Shown: positions 22,224 to 33,700 of the stretch, in pieces
Position numbering within the stretch: position 1 is the stretch's first letter
Layout: each line of letters starts with the position of its first letter
NCBI RefSeq assembly: GCF_036373705.1
Contig: NC_089869.1
Location: forward strand, 10,179,676 to 10,243,675
From: Amia ocellicauda
Lineage: Eukaryota; Chordata; Actinopteri; Amiiformes; Amiidae
Reading direction: 5' to 3'
Length of the DNA: 64,000 bases
Made by a program: the position numbers and the translations under genes
Notes under the pieces: generated by a model
The model's input: only the letters and a program-made list of their open reading frames with translations
Told to the model about the DNA's origin: nothing
Database searches by the model: none

Positions 22224-25200
22224 CGGGAAAAGGTATCGGAGCGGCGGAGAGGAGGCGGGAGACGGGAGGGTTACACAGATCCAGCGGAATAAATAGAACG
22301 CGGGAGCCAGGAAAAACTTCTCACTCGCACCCGGAGAGGGCACCCTGCTGTCGCCATGGCAACGGCGGAGCAGGCAGCGCAGGGCACAAGGCACGGCTTT
22401 ATCCTGCCTCAAACTCCCTGCAAAACGCGCGGCTCCAGGCAGGCAGGCAGGCAGGCGCCTAAGATTCAATTAACTCCCCGGATCCCGACTCTCTCCCGTT
22501 CTCCTCAGTCCCAGCACATGCCTGCCTGGGAGCTGCAAACCCCTGTAGATGAGCCCGGTCAAAGCAAAGCTGCGGCCCTCCATCTATATCTAGCTCTTCC
22601 CCCTTCTTCCCCCGAATTGCATCAACAGCCAGAGACAGCCTCGTCAAACAAGATGGAAGCATCAACATGGGCACGTCAGTTAAGATGTCAAATCGATCCC
22701 CCCCCCACCAGAAAAAGGATTGTCGGTGGCAGGGTGATTCTGTTGGGAGAACAGGTTAGTCTGGCACAGCAACTGGCAACTTCTAGGCCGCTTTGTCGGT
22801 TTTGGGGATTTATTTATTAGTGTGTTTTGCTCTGGAGTTACCGGTTAAAGAGGGGATGCTGAAAAAGCCCGCCCTGACCCAGGCAAATGCATCCTCTAAA
22901 ACCAGACAGAGGAAATGTTAAGCTGTTTAACGCATTGCCTTTGCTAATGCACGTCAGTGTCGACCCGGAGCGGGCCCTTTGACACGCAGCACTCGACTGG
23001 AGCACAACCAGCACGACTTCCACACCCATCGTCTTAAGAGAACTATTGCAAACATGTTTCTGTAAAGGTATATCACTACACTTGCCTACATCAGAAATTG
23101 TTAAAAATATAATCATTTTCTCAACTGCCCAAGGGATACACATCAGATTTTTGCCAGTACCAGGTCTTTGCACACCAGATATACTGCAGTGTTTGAGTCT
23201 GCTCAGTTTTGTGCGTTTTATTTTTCTTTCTACGTCACGGGGGCTTCATTTCCACATGACAAGGCTGAGCTTGTGTTTCTACGCACCCTGGACTACTGTA
23301 GAGAAATACTGTGCATGGGAAACATTGTGTGTTCACCGACATTATCCTTGTTATAGCATTGAAATTGATATCAAACTGCTGGTGGATTTTGACTATAGTT
23401 AGATAGGAGAATAGGAACAATTGTGACACTGCACTGTACTTTACTTTTTATCCCCATGCCTTAAGTTCTCATATCTATATAGATACAAACACACACACAC
23501 ACGGTGTTAAACTACTTTATAATTGTTTAATTAGTTGCCTTGGACTAAGATAAGACGCATAATTGCTGAGAGTCGTAATTAAGGAGGTGGTTTTGGATTA
23601 TACTCCATATTAGTGAGTAACTTACACATATATATTGTACAGAGAAAACAAGAATGAGTTGTTGGATGTTGCTTTCAAACTTTATGAGCATATCATTATA
23701 TCACCTACAACACAATTTAATCTCTACCGAAGTCCCCGTTTGATCAGGAAATTAGATCAGCAGCTCGATGCGTGCTCTTACCTTGCAACTGGCCCTGTTT
23801 TAATTCCTCCCCGGACTTGCGCAAGCTCCTTCTTCCTTTCTTTCCTCCTCTCTTTCTTTTCAATAAAACACAAGTACAAAAACAAAACGGCCTTTCTCTG
23901 GCCTCGGCGACCACAGCAACACTAACCAAACCCGGGGACTGAAACGGATATGAAAGGACAGTCCGGTAAAGCAGGTTTCCAGGTGCAAGCGGCTCTTCTC
24001 CGAAAGCCAAGCAGACGCCTTGCTCGGCGCCCTGAGTTTGAGAGGCTGCGGGGCCGGGCGGACACACCTCCGGCTGCGACCACTAGGACGAGTCCCGAGA
24101 GAAGCCGAGAGCGACCGGACAGCCTGCCATAGTTTTCCTTGCATACCTTAATCCTTATCTAAGCGGAGGGGGGTTTGTCTTCCGCGGAAGGAGCATTGTG
24201 GGAACTGTGTAGAGTTTGGGGGGTCAGAGGACCGTGCAACCAGCCCAGGCTTTTTTATGACATGCATTGCTCAGCATTTGGCAGTTGCAATCTGCGATAT
24301 TATACAGACACGAACATGCCTATTTATTTGTATATCTCGCTTCTGGCAGACTCCCGGCCATTTTCTGTGGGAGGGGGATCTTGTCGTGCTTTTAAAGCCA
24401 GCGGATCATTTCCCAGGGCTTTCCTGTGTGAGTGGAGGGGGAGGGGGCTGTTGATGCAGGGTGACCCACTTTAGTGGCCCCCCTCCCGCTCTGAAGATGC
24501 TCTGGCCCCATTTTGCAGGGTGAGTGAAACAGTGTGGGGGTGTGGGGTGGAGATCAGGGAGTGCTGTGCTGAGCAAACACAGGTGACACACAGCACTGCA
24601 AACCCTGTAAACAAGAGGGCCCTCCCGTCTCAGGCTGCAGACTCCCCAGGGTGGTGCGAAGGAGTGGGAGAGGGGTCTACTAACTAAATGTGCACTTCCA
24701 AGCGAAAAACTGAACACAAAAACTGTGTATCTGGAACACACAATGCCCCCTGATCAGATTAAAACAAGCAACCTTGAATCAAGGCAACTGCAGCAAAACA
24801 CCAAGCACAAAAGGGACTTGACACAAACATATCCTCGTCAGATGGCCAAATACAGTACCTAATGCAGCAAATAAGGTGCAGATAAGCTTGAAAGGCTATG
24901 TTGGACTACGAAGTAAAGGTTGCAATCTGATTTTCAGTAGTGATCAGTGAAGCAGCGCTGTGCTGGTGATAACAGTTTATAGGCAGCAAAGCAGAGAGTA
25001 AATCTACGAATGCATTCTGACTATTCCCTGCCCAAGAAGATAATCTTGCAGAGATTCATGGCAAATCATTTTACACAAGGGTTTTAAGAGATTATCCTTT
25101 TTTATGTGACTGTGTATGTGGCTCCCTGTGTGAACGTTATACGGACGCTTGGATACAGGAAACTGGAACTGGAACGGTCGCTCGTGCATTATTTAGGGAG

Positions 25201-26440
25201 TTTGGTGAGGGTAGAGATGTCAGCTGTAATTAAAGAAGGTACAGCTAAGAATAGATTGCATGGAAACCAGGCTTTTAAATTTGTCAGGAGCAAAAGCTGG
25301 AATGGCTCCATATTTGGATGGATGTAAAGCCTCATGTTGTGTGTCTTATCCAAACAATTGAACGTCCCGCTGTTAATTTGCTCAGAGGGACGGCGTAGTT
25401 CATTCTGAAAGAAGCGTCCATGTTTTCTTTCTCTGTAAATGTTTGTCAAGTGCCGTTTGCAAATTGGGTTCTTTCATTTAAACATGTCAGTCATTATTTA
25501 GGAAAGCATGTAAAAAGCTTGCCAAAAGGCCCAAACTGCATTCTTCCTTCTGCATAACTTAAGTGCCTATTACATATAGAGCTTTCAGTAAAGTTAGCAT
25601 TTCACTATTAAATTGTGTTTAGCCACTTATAAGAAGCTGGTGTGGTCCCACAGACTCTTTTGAGACTGGATACTTTGTAATGGGACCCTACGTAAACAAA
25701 TTAGCGTGTTAACTAATGCCATAATCTTTTCTAAAATAAACTGTGATAATACTTTACTTTCTCATTTTGTTTTCATTTTATTTAAATATGATAATTAGCC
25801 AATGTAAATAATATTAAATGTGACAGAATGGTAACAGATGTGTTGCTCTGATTCATTTATGTTCACCGTGCAAACAGCTTTTCAGTAGCCAACTACTACC
25901 GTACTCGTCGATTCTGGAACTTAAGGTGATATTAAATGAAGACATTGAGTAGCAGTATTACTAAATTAATTCAAGATTAAGGATTGGTTTAATTTTCAGG
26001 ATTTGTTCTATTTATATTAAAAGCTAAGTACCGCGTGAAGAAGGGCATTTTTTAGTGGTGTTCGGATGCTTAAATGCACTCATTCAAATCTTTCAGTTTC
26101 AGGACATTGAAGGACTATGGACATAAGACCCTACGATGAATATATTGACTTGTTATTGTTTTGTGTAATTATCGCATATAAAAAAAGGAATGGCAGACAG
26201 AAACTGAAAAGCAAACAGAGTGAAAAGGGATACAAAAGTGCACACAGAGGAGATAGCAAGCCCACAGCTAACACACAATTACACACAAAACTATGGCAAG
26301 CCAAATTGATAATGCAACTATTTACAATTGGCTCTGTCTATTCCACTGTCCATAATGTCCAGGAAACGTTATAAGAGCTGCTCCCACTATGCCTTGCGTT
26401 GGCAGCATCTGTGCTGAACACCTGCTGGCACTACATTACA

Positions 26441-26441
26441 T

Positions 26442-26467
<26 letters not shown>
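26441..26467. repeat. (TA)n microsatellite
   Basis: About 13 TA dinucleotides in AT-rich intergenic DNA. Confidence 0.9.
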
Positions 26468-26472
<5 letters not shown>

Positions 26473-27579
26473 TTTGTTCTGACATTCTGAAAGGCTTTGA
26501 ATGTTATTATCTTAACGTTATTTAGATATCACTGTCAACTATGCAAAAGGCATGACCAGACAGATAGTCGAAATCTGACAGCGTTGTTTCCTTGTTTCCA
26601 ATAGGCTTGTTAAAACAAATCACAACTCAAAACTTCCAGCGGAGCAGCTGTCAATCTGATGCTTTTCATCGGCGAAGTGGGCGGGGCCTCGAATTTCGGC
26701 GTTACCGTAAAGCCAAGAAAGGACGCGCACTCCCTGATATTATCTATCTTTGGATCTTTTTTCCGTCATGCTATGATTTCGTTTTTCTGATCGCAAGTCA
26801 GATACTATTACAGGCTATCAAGTTAGATTGCACAGTATAATACACTATGCCAAGCTCTGATATTTGATGCTTCTGAATTAATTTTCCCGTAATGTGATTT
26901 ATGGTGGTCCATACATTTGTCGTCGGTTTTTATGGTACTAGCCCTGACAGGCTCCGGCTTCTTTGCGGCATAATGATGTTACAGCCAATGTCGTAACAAG
27001 GAAAGACATACGCCACAATCGTTTCAGTCTCCACCCAGTGTATTAACAAAAAATGGCTGCTTTTCAACGTGTAACAAATTATTCAATTATATCAGTGTGC
27101 ATGAAAACTTGACTATTAGTGTTTTAGCTCACCTAGTATACCAGAAAATACAAAATATATACAATATTGCTTGCACAATTACAGACACTTGTTTTAACGT
27201 TTTATCTTTGCAAGCACTGCAATAAACACTTAGTAATAAAATACGCGACTATGTATGTAAGCGTTAAGTAATCCACATGTCTTAAACGTGTAGGGGTTAT
27301 ACATTACTTTAAAGAACACACTAGGTATGTTAGATCCGGCTTTAATGATAGCCTAGTATACTATGTACAACAAAAACGTGTTGTAACGAGAGAAAAGTTG
27401 TAAAAATAAATTGTTTCGTAGGCTATTCAATACTGTTGCTCAGTCTTGATTTACGAATTGAATCAAAGCCACTGAGTGTGGCTTTCAGAAGAACAGATTT
27501 TAATTCAAACTCCTTCTTGGTCAAGCCTTTCCAATCGTGCAGTACAAAAAAAACATGGCGCAGCCCTTCCTGCACCCAC

Positions 27580-27716
27580 ATGTGATGGGCGGGGCTGACC
27601 TCTGACCCCGTGTCTCACTTCTGTCTTGCCGGGAAAGCGCGCACCACGTGTCCCACGCCGGTCGGCGCTGTTGCTGTTCAGATCCGCTTCATGAGCAGAG
27701 ATCGCAAGGGTGTAAG
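27580..27716 (+). promoter_or_regulatory. pprc1: pprc1 proximal promoter
   Basis: A CpG-rich block immediately upstream of the pprc1 start. It carries a GC box (GGGCGGGG, 27587-27594), a DR1-type nuclear-receptor half-site pair (TGACCTCTGACCC, 27596-27608) and a CACGTG E-box (27645-27650). No TATA box is seen. Calling it the promoter is inference from position and composition. Confidence 0.65.
27596..27608 (-). promoter_or_regulatory. DR1 nuclear-receptor element
   Basis: On the minus strand this reads GGGTCA-G-AGGTCA, two direct half-sites with one-base spacing. That is the site class bound by PPAR/RXR, HNF4 and COUP-TF. Occupancy is not shown by sequence alone. Confidence 0.6.
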
Positions 27717-27726
27717 ATGGCGGCGC
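27715..27726 (+). promoter_or_regulatory. pprc1: YY1-like AAGATGGCGGC site over the start codon
   Basis: The start codon of pprc1 lies inside AAGATGGCGGC, the consensus for YY1. Sites of this kind overlapping the translation start are common in housekeeping and mitochondrial-function genes. Confidence 0.55.
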
Positions 27727-27797
27727 GGTGGGGAGCAGGCGAGGAGACACTAACCGCCGGCAACATGGCATTCTTCACCACGTATGCACTGGACGAG
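27717..27797 (+). CDS. pprc1: pprc1 exon 1
   Basis: Encodes MAARWGAGEETLTAG and then AFFTTYALDE before a GTAATG donor. The second in-frame ATG (residue 17) could also initiate, but MAAR matches the family start. Confidence 0.85.
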
Positions 27798-30700
27798 GTA
27801 ATGGGGTGGCAGAGCTGATTATGGGGATACTGGCAGTTTAAGGGCATTTTGTCGCGGGTGGCCGTGGGCGAGATCGGAGCCTGCAGTCCAGGATGCGCGC
27901 TGGCGAGTGACACGTGGATGTTGTAGTGCCCATTCAAATGCATCAGCGCTGGGTAAAATGGAAGAAGAGAAAACATGGGGACGTGTTGTTTGTCAAATTA
28001 GACTGAAAACTAACAGTGATCCATGGACCTAAAACGCCAGGAAAAGGGAAATGCGTGCGGAGTTAATACGAGTTATCCACTGTCTGGGTGGGAAACGCGA
28101 CCCGATGACGAAAAAAGTGGAGCTTCTCTGGTGAGAAGGGAAAGTTTTTTTTGTCCCCCCCTTGTGTGATTATGCAGGTCTTTTGATTTGAGGGCTTTGC
28201 TATGTTAATAACATTGATATTGATTTTGAGCAGTCGTTATTGTCGATCGATCTGACCGTAATCGTGTACTACCGCGATTCTTGGAGTCGGCATGAATGTC
28301 TGCATTTCATACTTGATTTAAATGGAGGATTCGATTTTTAATCTGAATGATCCACCCAGAATCAGTTTCCTTATTGTGTGAAGGCGTGATAAAGAAAATC
28401 GTGCAGTTGGTGTGTTGCATGTATGTGCCACACTGGGCTGTTTGAGTCATTTCCACGTGGTTTGTTGGCGAGAAAATGAATGAACAGCCGCAGGAGAAGG
28501 AACGCAATGGCGAGGTAGCAAATGTGGCAATCTGTCATTACCTCACCTCAGGACAGGCCACACTTCTAAATCTGTTAACATGGCATGTCAGGTACAGAAC
28601 AGCAGATCTGAAATGGACTTATCTATCCTGCGTGGAGATGACCACACGAAAACGTAGTGCAATATCCACGGCAGTCTTTATTATTTCTGTCATCAGAATC
28701 GATGCATGTCTTCAGATCAACATGTGGGGGAAGTGACACTGCCCCGTTTGTTTTGATTTATGAAGATGGACTTATTTTGGACACCCGTGCTTTGAAATGA
28801 TCCAAACGCATATGTGTCGGGACATGCATGTCTAGAAAGAATGCACATCTGATCCAGCACTCTTCACTCGCCCATTGCGGCCCGGTTTGTTTTTAACGGG
28901 ACAACACGTGGGGTTGCAGGAGCGGCGCCGGCCGGTGAGTGTCGGCGTGCAGGCGGCCGATTATGTGCCGGGTGTCGCGTTTCCACCAGGACTAAGTATT
29001 CCTGATCACTCCCTATTATTTATGCACACGAAACTGACTCCTACAAACTGTTTTCCTACACCAGGCCGGATTGTGAAAAGTGCAACTGCAGTCTGGATCC
29101 CATCGGTTACATTGTATCAGGCTGCTGCGGCCTTCTGGGGGGGAGGAACCGGAAGTGGAAGTGCAGCTCCTCGTGTGGCTACAGTATCGATTCCTGAGCA
29201 AATAGTAGCGCTGCCCCCCCCCGGCCCAGTGCGTCCAGGGTGTGTCCGAGTTTGACACATGTTGTCCTGGCACAAAACAAACCGCCAGTGCCAACGCTTC
29301 CAGAATCGCCCTGATGCGATTGTTTTGGTTGGTATCCAGGATGGTGGGTGTGTGGGGGGCGGAATTTGTCATCCCAGAGTAGTTTGCTGCCTAACATCAC
29401 TTTGGATGTTGAGGAGTCCGATTAAAGTATTTATTGCGCGTTTTAGGGGGCATGTGGCTACTGATTGGAATAGCAAGGCGCTGGTAGAGGATGATAACCT
29501 GTACGTAGACCCGGCTGCGCATTACCTCATGGTCTGCGTATTGCGGGAGCACCTGCGATTGGCCCGAATGCTGCCCTTCACCTGCCTCGATCTGCGCAGA
29601 TGTGCTCAATCCCAGCCATCCCATTGGCGGAGTAGCGCAGGCGTGCGGAAACGTGCGCTGTATTAAAGCGAGCGGTGTGTGTGGCAGCGTGGACCCCGCA
29701 TGGTCACCGGCCTTACTCAGCTCACCAGTTGCGGGATTGATTTGAGAGTCTTTCCCGTGGATTAAATAGGAAGAAGATCCGCTGTCAATTTCGCTAGGAA
29801 TAGATTATGAAAAACTACCCACAACAATTGTAACGATTGTGTTTTAATGTCCTTTACAAATACCATGCTCGTTTAAACAGGGTGACCCACACTGAGCTGG
29901 AGGGGGTGCGTGGTTTTAACACCAGCACAAGCAAGGCCCCTCGACCTTTTTAGACTAAACGTTATTGCATCTGTTATTACTGCACATTGTTTGAATGCTT
30001 TTTTTTTAATGCACGTAAATAACGTTGTATAATCCTGGCTTCATTCCACATTCCCAGTGTGACTAACAATGTAAGAGAGGTGGAGACAATTTAGCTAGAA
30101 GGCAGCTTCACAAAAGGAGTTGTCAGGATTGATCATTTTTCTGTTTCCCTAACTCTGACATTTCTACATTTTTAAATCTACACAGTGAACAGATCCTGTC
30201 AGTGTTGGCCATATATTATCCCTTAAGTCAGTGGCAAATTCCTGTATACCCTCCTCACTCTGCAGGACGAACAGGCTCCTCTACTGACTGCATAGTTCAC
30301 AGGCATCAGAACTGATCTTTAATAGCCATTTCTCAAAACCCTGCCAGAACCACTTTTCAAAACTTTTTTTTTTTTTTTTTAGAGCCTTCACTACATTTAA
30401 ACAATTTCCCGAGATATATTTAAATTGAAAAGTATTTTACCGCACCTGTGTAGTCTGTAGCTAGATGCTTACAGTTTTATGTACAGCCTAGTATAGTAAT
30501 GCATTCCTTGCTGCTTTTTGCATTTAAAAGCTGCAATTTAACTCCTTAACATTAGACTTCCACATTACCCATAGCTGTATATAAATAATGCTGAAGGTAT
30601 AACTCATGTTATTATTTATTTGTTTGTTTCTTGGTAAACACCCTTATCCAAGGCAACTTAGTCTACACGAGCATTACATACATTTTTTTTTTTTACCATT

Positions 30701-33700
30701 ACAAAAGTAGTATAATCAGTCGGTCTATATCCCCTGGTTGTAATGTTTTCGCATTGTTTTATTTTTCACTGTGTTATGACGGCCCTTTTTGCTCTTGGCT
30801 GCTGTCATCTCTGTAAACAAGGGTGCTTAAGGAATGTGTGCCTGTTGCTGTGAATAAAAGCATGTGACAAACCAAAGCAGTCTTCCTTTTGGAGAACACT
30901 TAAATCTTTCATGCTTTGTGTTTTGGCTCCCACTTAAAAGCCTTTGTGTATTAAATGGATTTATCAGTCAAGTTGCCATTCCTCCACCGCCATCTCAGTG
31001 TGACAACACTTTAATCGTGTCTTTTAGAAAAGGTGGTATGCTCGTGTACTGTTCATCTTCAGTTCTAGATCAATGGTAAATGTACACAAATGCTTGTCTG
31101 AACCAAGGTATTTGAAAATAGGCTGTAGTGCTGGGGTGGTGATCTTCTGAAAGCCATTTCCTGAAGGTTCCCAAGAAATCGTCTTCAACAGTGTGAACGG
31201 ATACCTTGTTCCAGATACCCACCACTCTTAGTGTGGACAAGCAAATCCAATTTCTGTCTTGCTTATATCAACTTGTGTTCTCTGGTCCTTGTTTCCGATC
31301 TTTAAGTAGCCTACTGAGTTTGTCTGTATCATTCAGGGTTTTGGATTCTTGTCCACCTGTAATCTCTGTTCCACACTAAAGGGATTCTGTTCTCTTCGTC
31401 TGGCTTTGCAGAAGATCCCTTTGAGAGCTTTTGGATATTGGCAATGATGTTAACACACTGACCTAGATCCTTCTCATAAGTTGCTGATTTGGAGATGATT
31501 TACACTCCTAACATTGTCCACATCCCAGGCCTACATTGACCGAGATGGCCCGATATGTGTTTTTTTTTGCTTTCAGGCAGACGGCTCCATTCATGTCCCA
31601 ACATGCTTTGGTCTGGTCAGCTGTTGGCCTTTGTTTGGGGGGGAGGCTAGATGGCCATTCAGTGGCCTAGACAGATAGTATGCTTTGGCTGCAGTTTTAC
31701 AGAGTGCTGAATGCATGGGAGCTGACTGGATTTCCCTATGCTATGGACTCTTGTTGGAATTCTGTGGTGTTTTGAACCTTTTATCAACAAAGTGTGATCT
31801 GATGTCATTGCTTCACTGGCACAGTGTAACCAAGTAACAGGCTGCAGTAAAACTGTACTGCCCACCTTGGAGTGAATTCCTCTGCCAAGTGAATTAATGC
31901 CACCCACTGTAATTAACCAAAGCACTCATGAATTGCAAATATTCATTCTGTGCTGCGTTTGTTGGCAACAGTGTTGTACTGCAATAAAAACTGGAAATAT
32001 GAATCTCTTTTGAATTAAGCTTTTGTCATCTTCATGCATATTTTCCCCCAAAAAATCCTTCTCAAGAATTGAGCAGTGAGAAGTGGTGGATGTATGAAAC
32101 TATGTAGGTTTCGAAATTGTCATTGTTTAATGCCTCTTAATCCATTTTTTGCTAATGGATACTGATAAGTGATGCTTAATGATTGACTACATTCATGGAT
32201 TATTTGGTAATTGTTGGCTTGTTGCATTTAATGAGGGTGTAAGTTGTGGGCATTTGCAATGTGATGAAATTGTCCAAAACTGTACACCAAAAAGTTTTGC
32301 ATGTTCTTGAGAATTATATTGGACCGGTGTGACCAAATCTTTGCCTTTTTTCTCTCCTCTTTGCCTGCTCAGAGCGAGGTGCTGGAGGGAGCTCTGTCTT
32401 GTGATGATCTCCATGACCTGAGTCTGTCCACACTTGATGTAAACCAGCTAGACGATTCTGAAGGTCTGGAGTCTTTATCCAGCTGCCTGGACCCCACTAT
32501 CCTTTCCATCCTAGAAGATTCTGCTGTTACCGGAGAGGTGAGTCTAGCCGCCCATTGGCTCAGTGTACGATTTGCCCTACACAAAGCTACCTACACTAAT
32601 ACTTTTACATCATAGTTGTAACAGTAAACATCAGTTCGAGGTTAGTTGAGTAGAAATTCTAAGTTTTGGCTGTCCAATCATGACAGAGTGTTTGTATTTG
32701 TTTATGTATTATTGGAGCTTAGCCTGTCAAAATGACCATGTTTTCAAGGCATTATGTGATTGGGAATAAATTGGGAATTTGTCTCCTGTTCCTCCAGATC
32801 AAAAACCGACTCGATGAAGAGAGTGAAGCCACCCTTCTCACAGCTCTCACCGAGATCCTGGACAATGTGGATGACGAGAACTTGTCTCCCTTCGACACCC
32901 TACCAGACTCTGAGCTCTTAGCAGGGCAGCGAGAAAGGGAGCAGTCTCCGGTGAGTGGCAGCTCAGACCCCAACCGCTCCTCTGGTGACTCTCTGCCTCT
33001 TCAGCAGGGATGGGGCTAAACACAGGTCCTCCTCCCTAGGATTCCATGTCAGGTTGAAGGGTTTTTCTCCTCTGTTTCAGCTGAGGCGATTTCTTAGTCT
33101 GGCGCGGTCCCCCCCAGAGAGGGAATCTCTAAACCTCAGAGGCCCCAAGTCTGTCTCTTCCTCTTCTGCTGGCAAGGTAAGGGGTCCACTCTGCCATCCC
33201 CCAGCAAACCAGGTCTCCATGGGGGTTGGGGGATTCAATTAAATTCCTGTTCGTTAATCCAGTGCTCAGGGTATCTTTGACCATGATATTTTGTCTGTGC
33301 ACCTAAACCAATGCAAAGGTTAGTCCCTCCACTCCTCTTTGTGTCCTGCAAAGCAGAAAAACACACATGGTATACTAATATTGTCGTATAAACAACAATA
33401 AGGCTGCCACCATTCCATTATCATTCATCTTTTTCTTAGACTTCATTCATTTAAACGTCTTAACTATTCCAAAACATCTCATCCTTTGGGATTGATATAG
33501 TTTGCTTCACTTGCTTGGGCTTGTTGCTGTTGCAGGTGGAGAGTGTGGTCCCAGACCTGCAGTGGAGCTCCTTCCTAGAGGGGCTAGGCAGGCCCAGAGA
33601 GGAGAGCTCCCAGGGGAGGCCCAGGGTCCCACGATTGGGAGGAGAGGCCCGGAGTGACGGGGAAGAGGAGGAAGGAGACACGGCGGCCAGCAGCCCAATG

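Larger units (their letters stand above)
19904..27716. other. ldb1-pprc1 divergent intergenic/promoter region
   Basis: The two genes point away from each other across about 7.8 kb. The region presumably holds the ldb1 5' UTR, possibly with non-coding first exons, and both promoters. CpG-rich stretches are visible at about 22240-22470 and 23980-24130, and again just before pprc1. It is dense in simple repeats, with GT at 20006-20026, GGT at 20090-20117, CT near 21030-21052, AT at 21909-21939, AC at 21972-21990 and TA at about 26441-26467. No protein-coding exon is recognised; the open frames seen here are mostly translations of simple repeats. Confidence 0.55.

Noticed and set aside
22091..22462. 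Overlapping 123-codon frames on both strands
   Set aside because: Both translate the homopurine tract and its complement.
29259..29666. 135-codon plus-strand frame in pprc1 intron 1
   Set aside because: Lies in GC-rich DNA just after the first exon. Its wording is partly protein-like, but no domain or splice context was found.
31080..31560. Possible LINE-like fragment in pprc1 intron 1
   Set aside because: Some wording resembles ancient fish repeats, but I could not define ends, frame or family.
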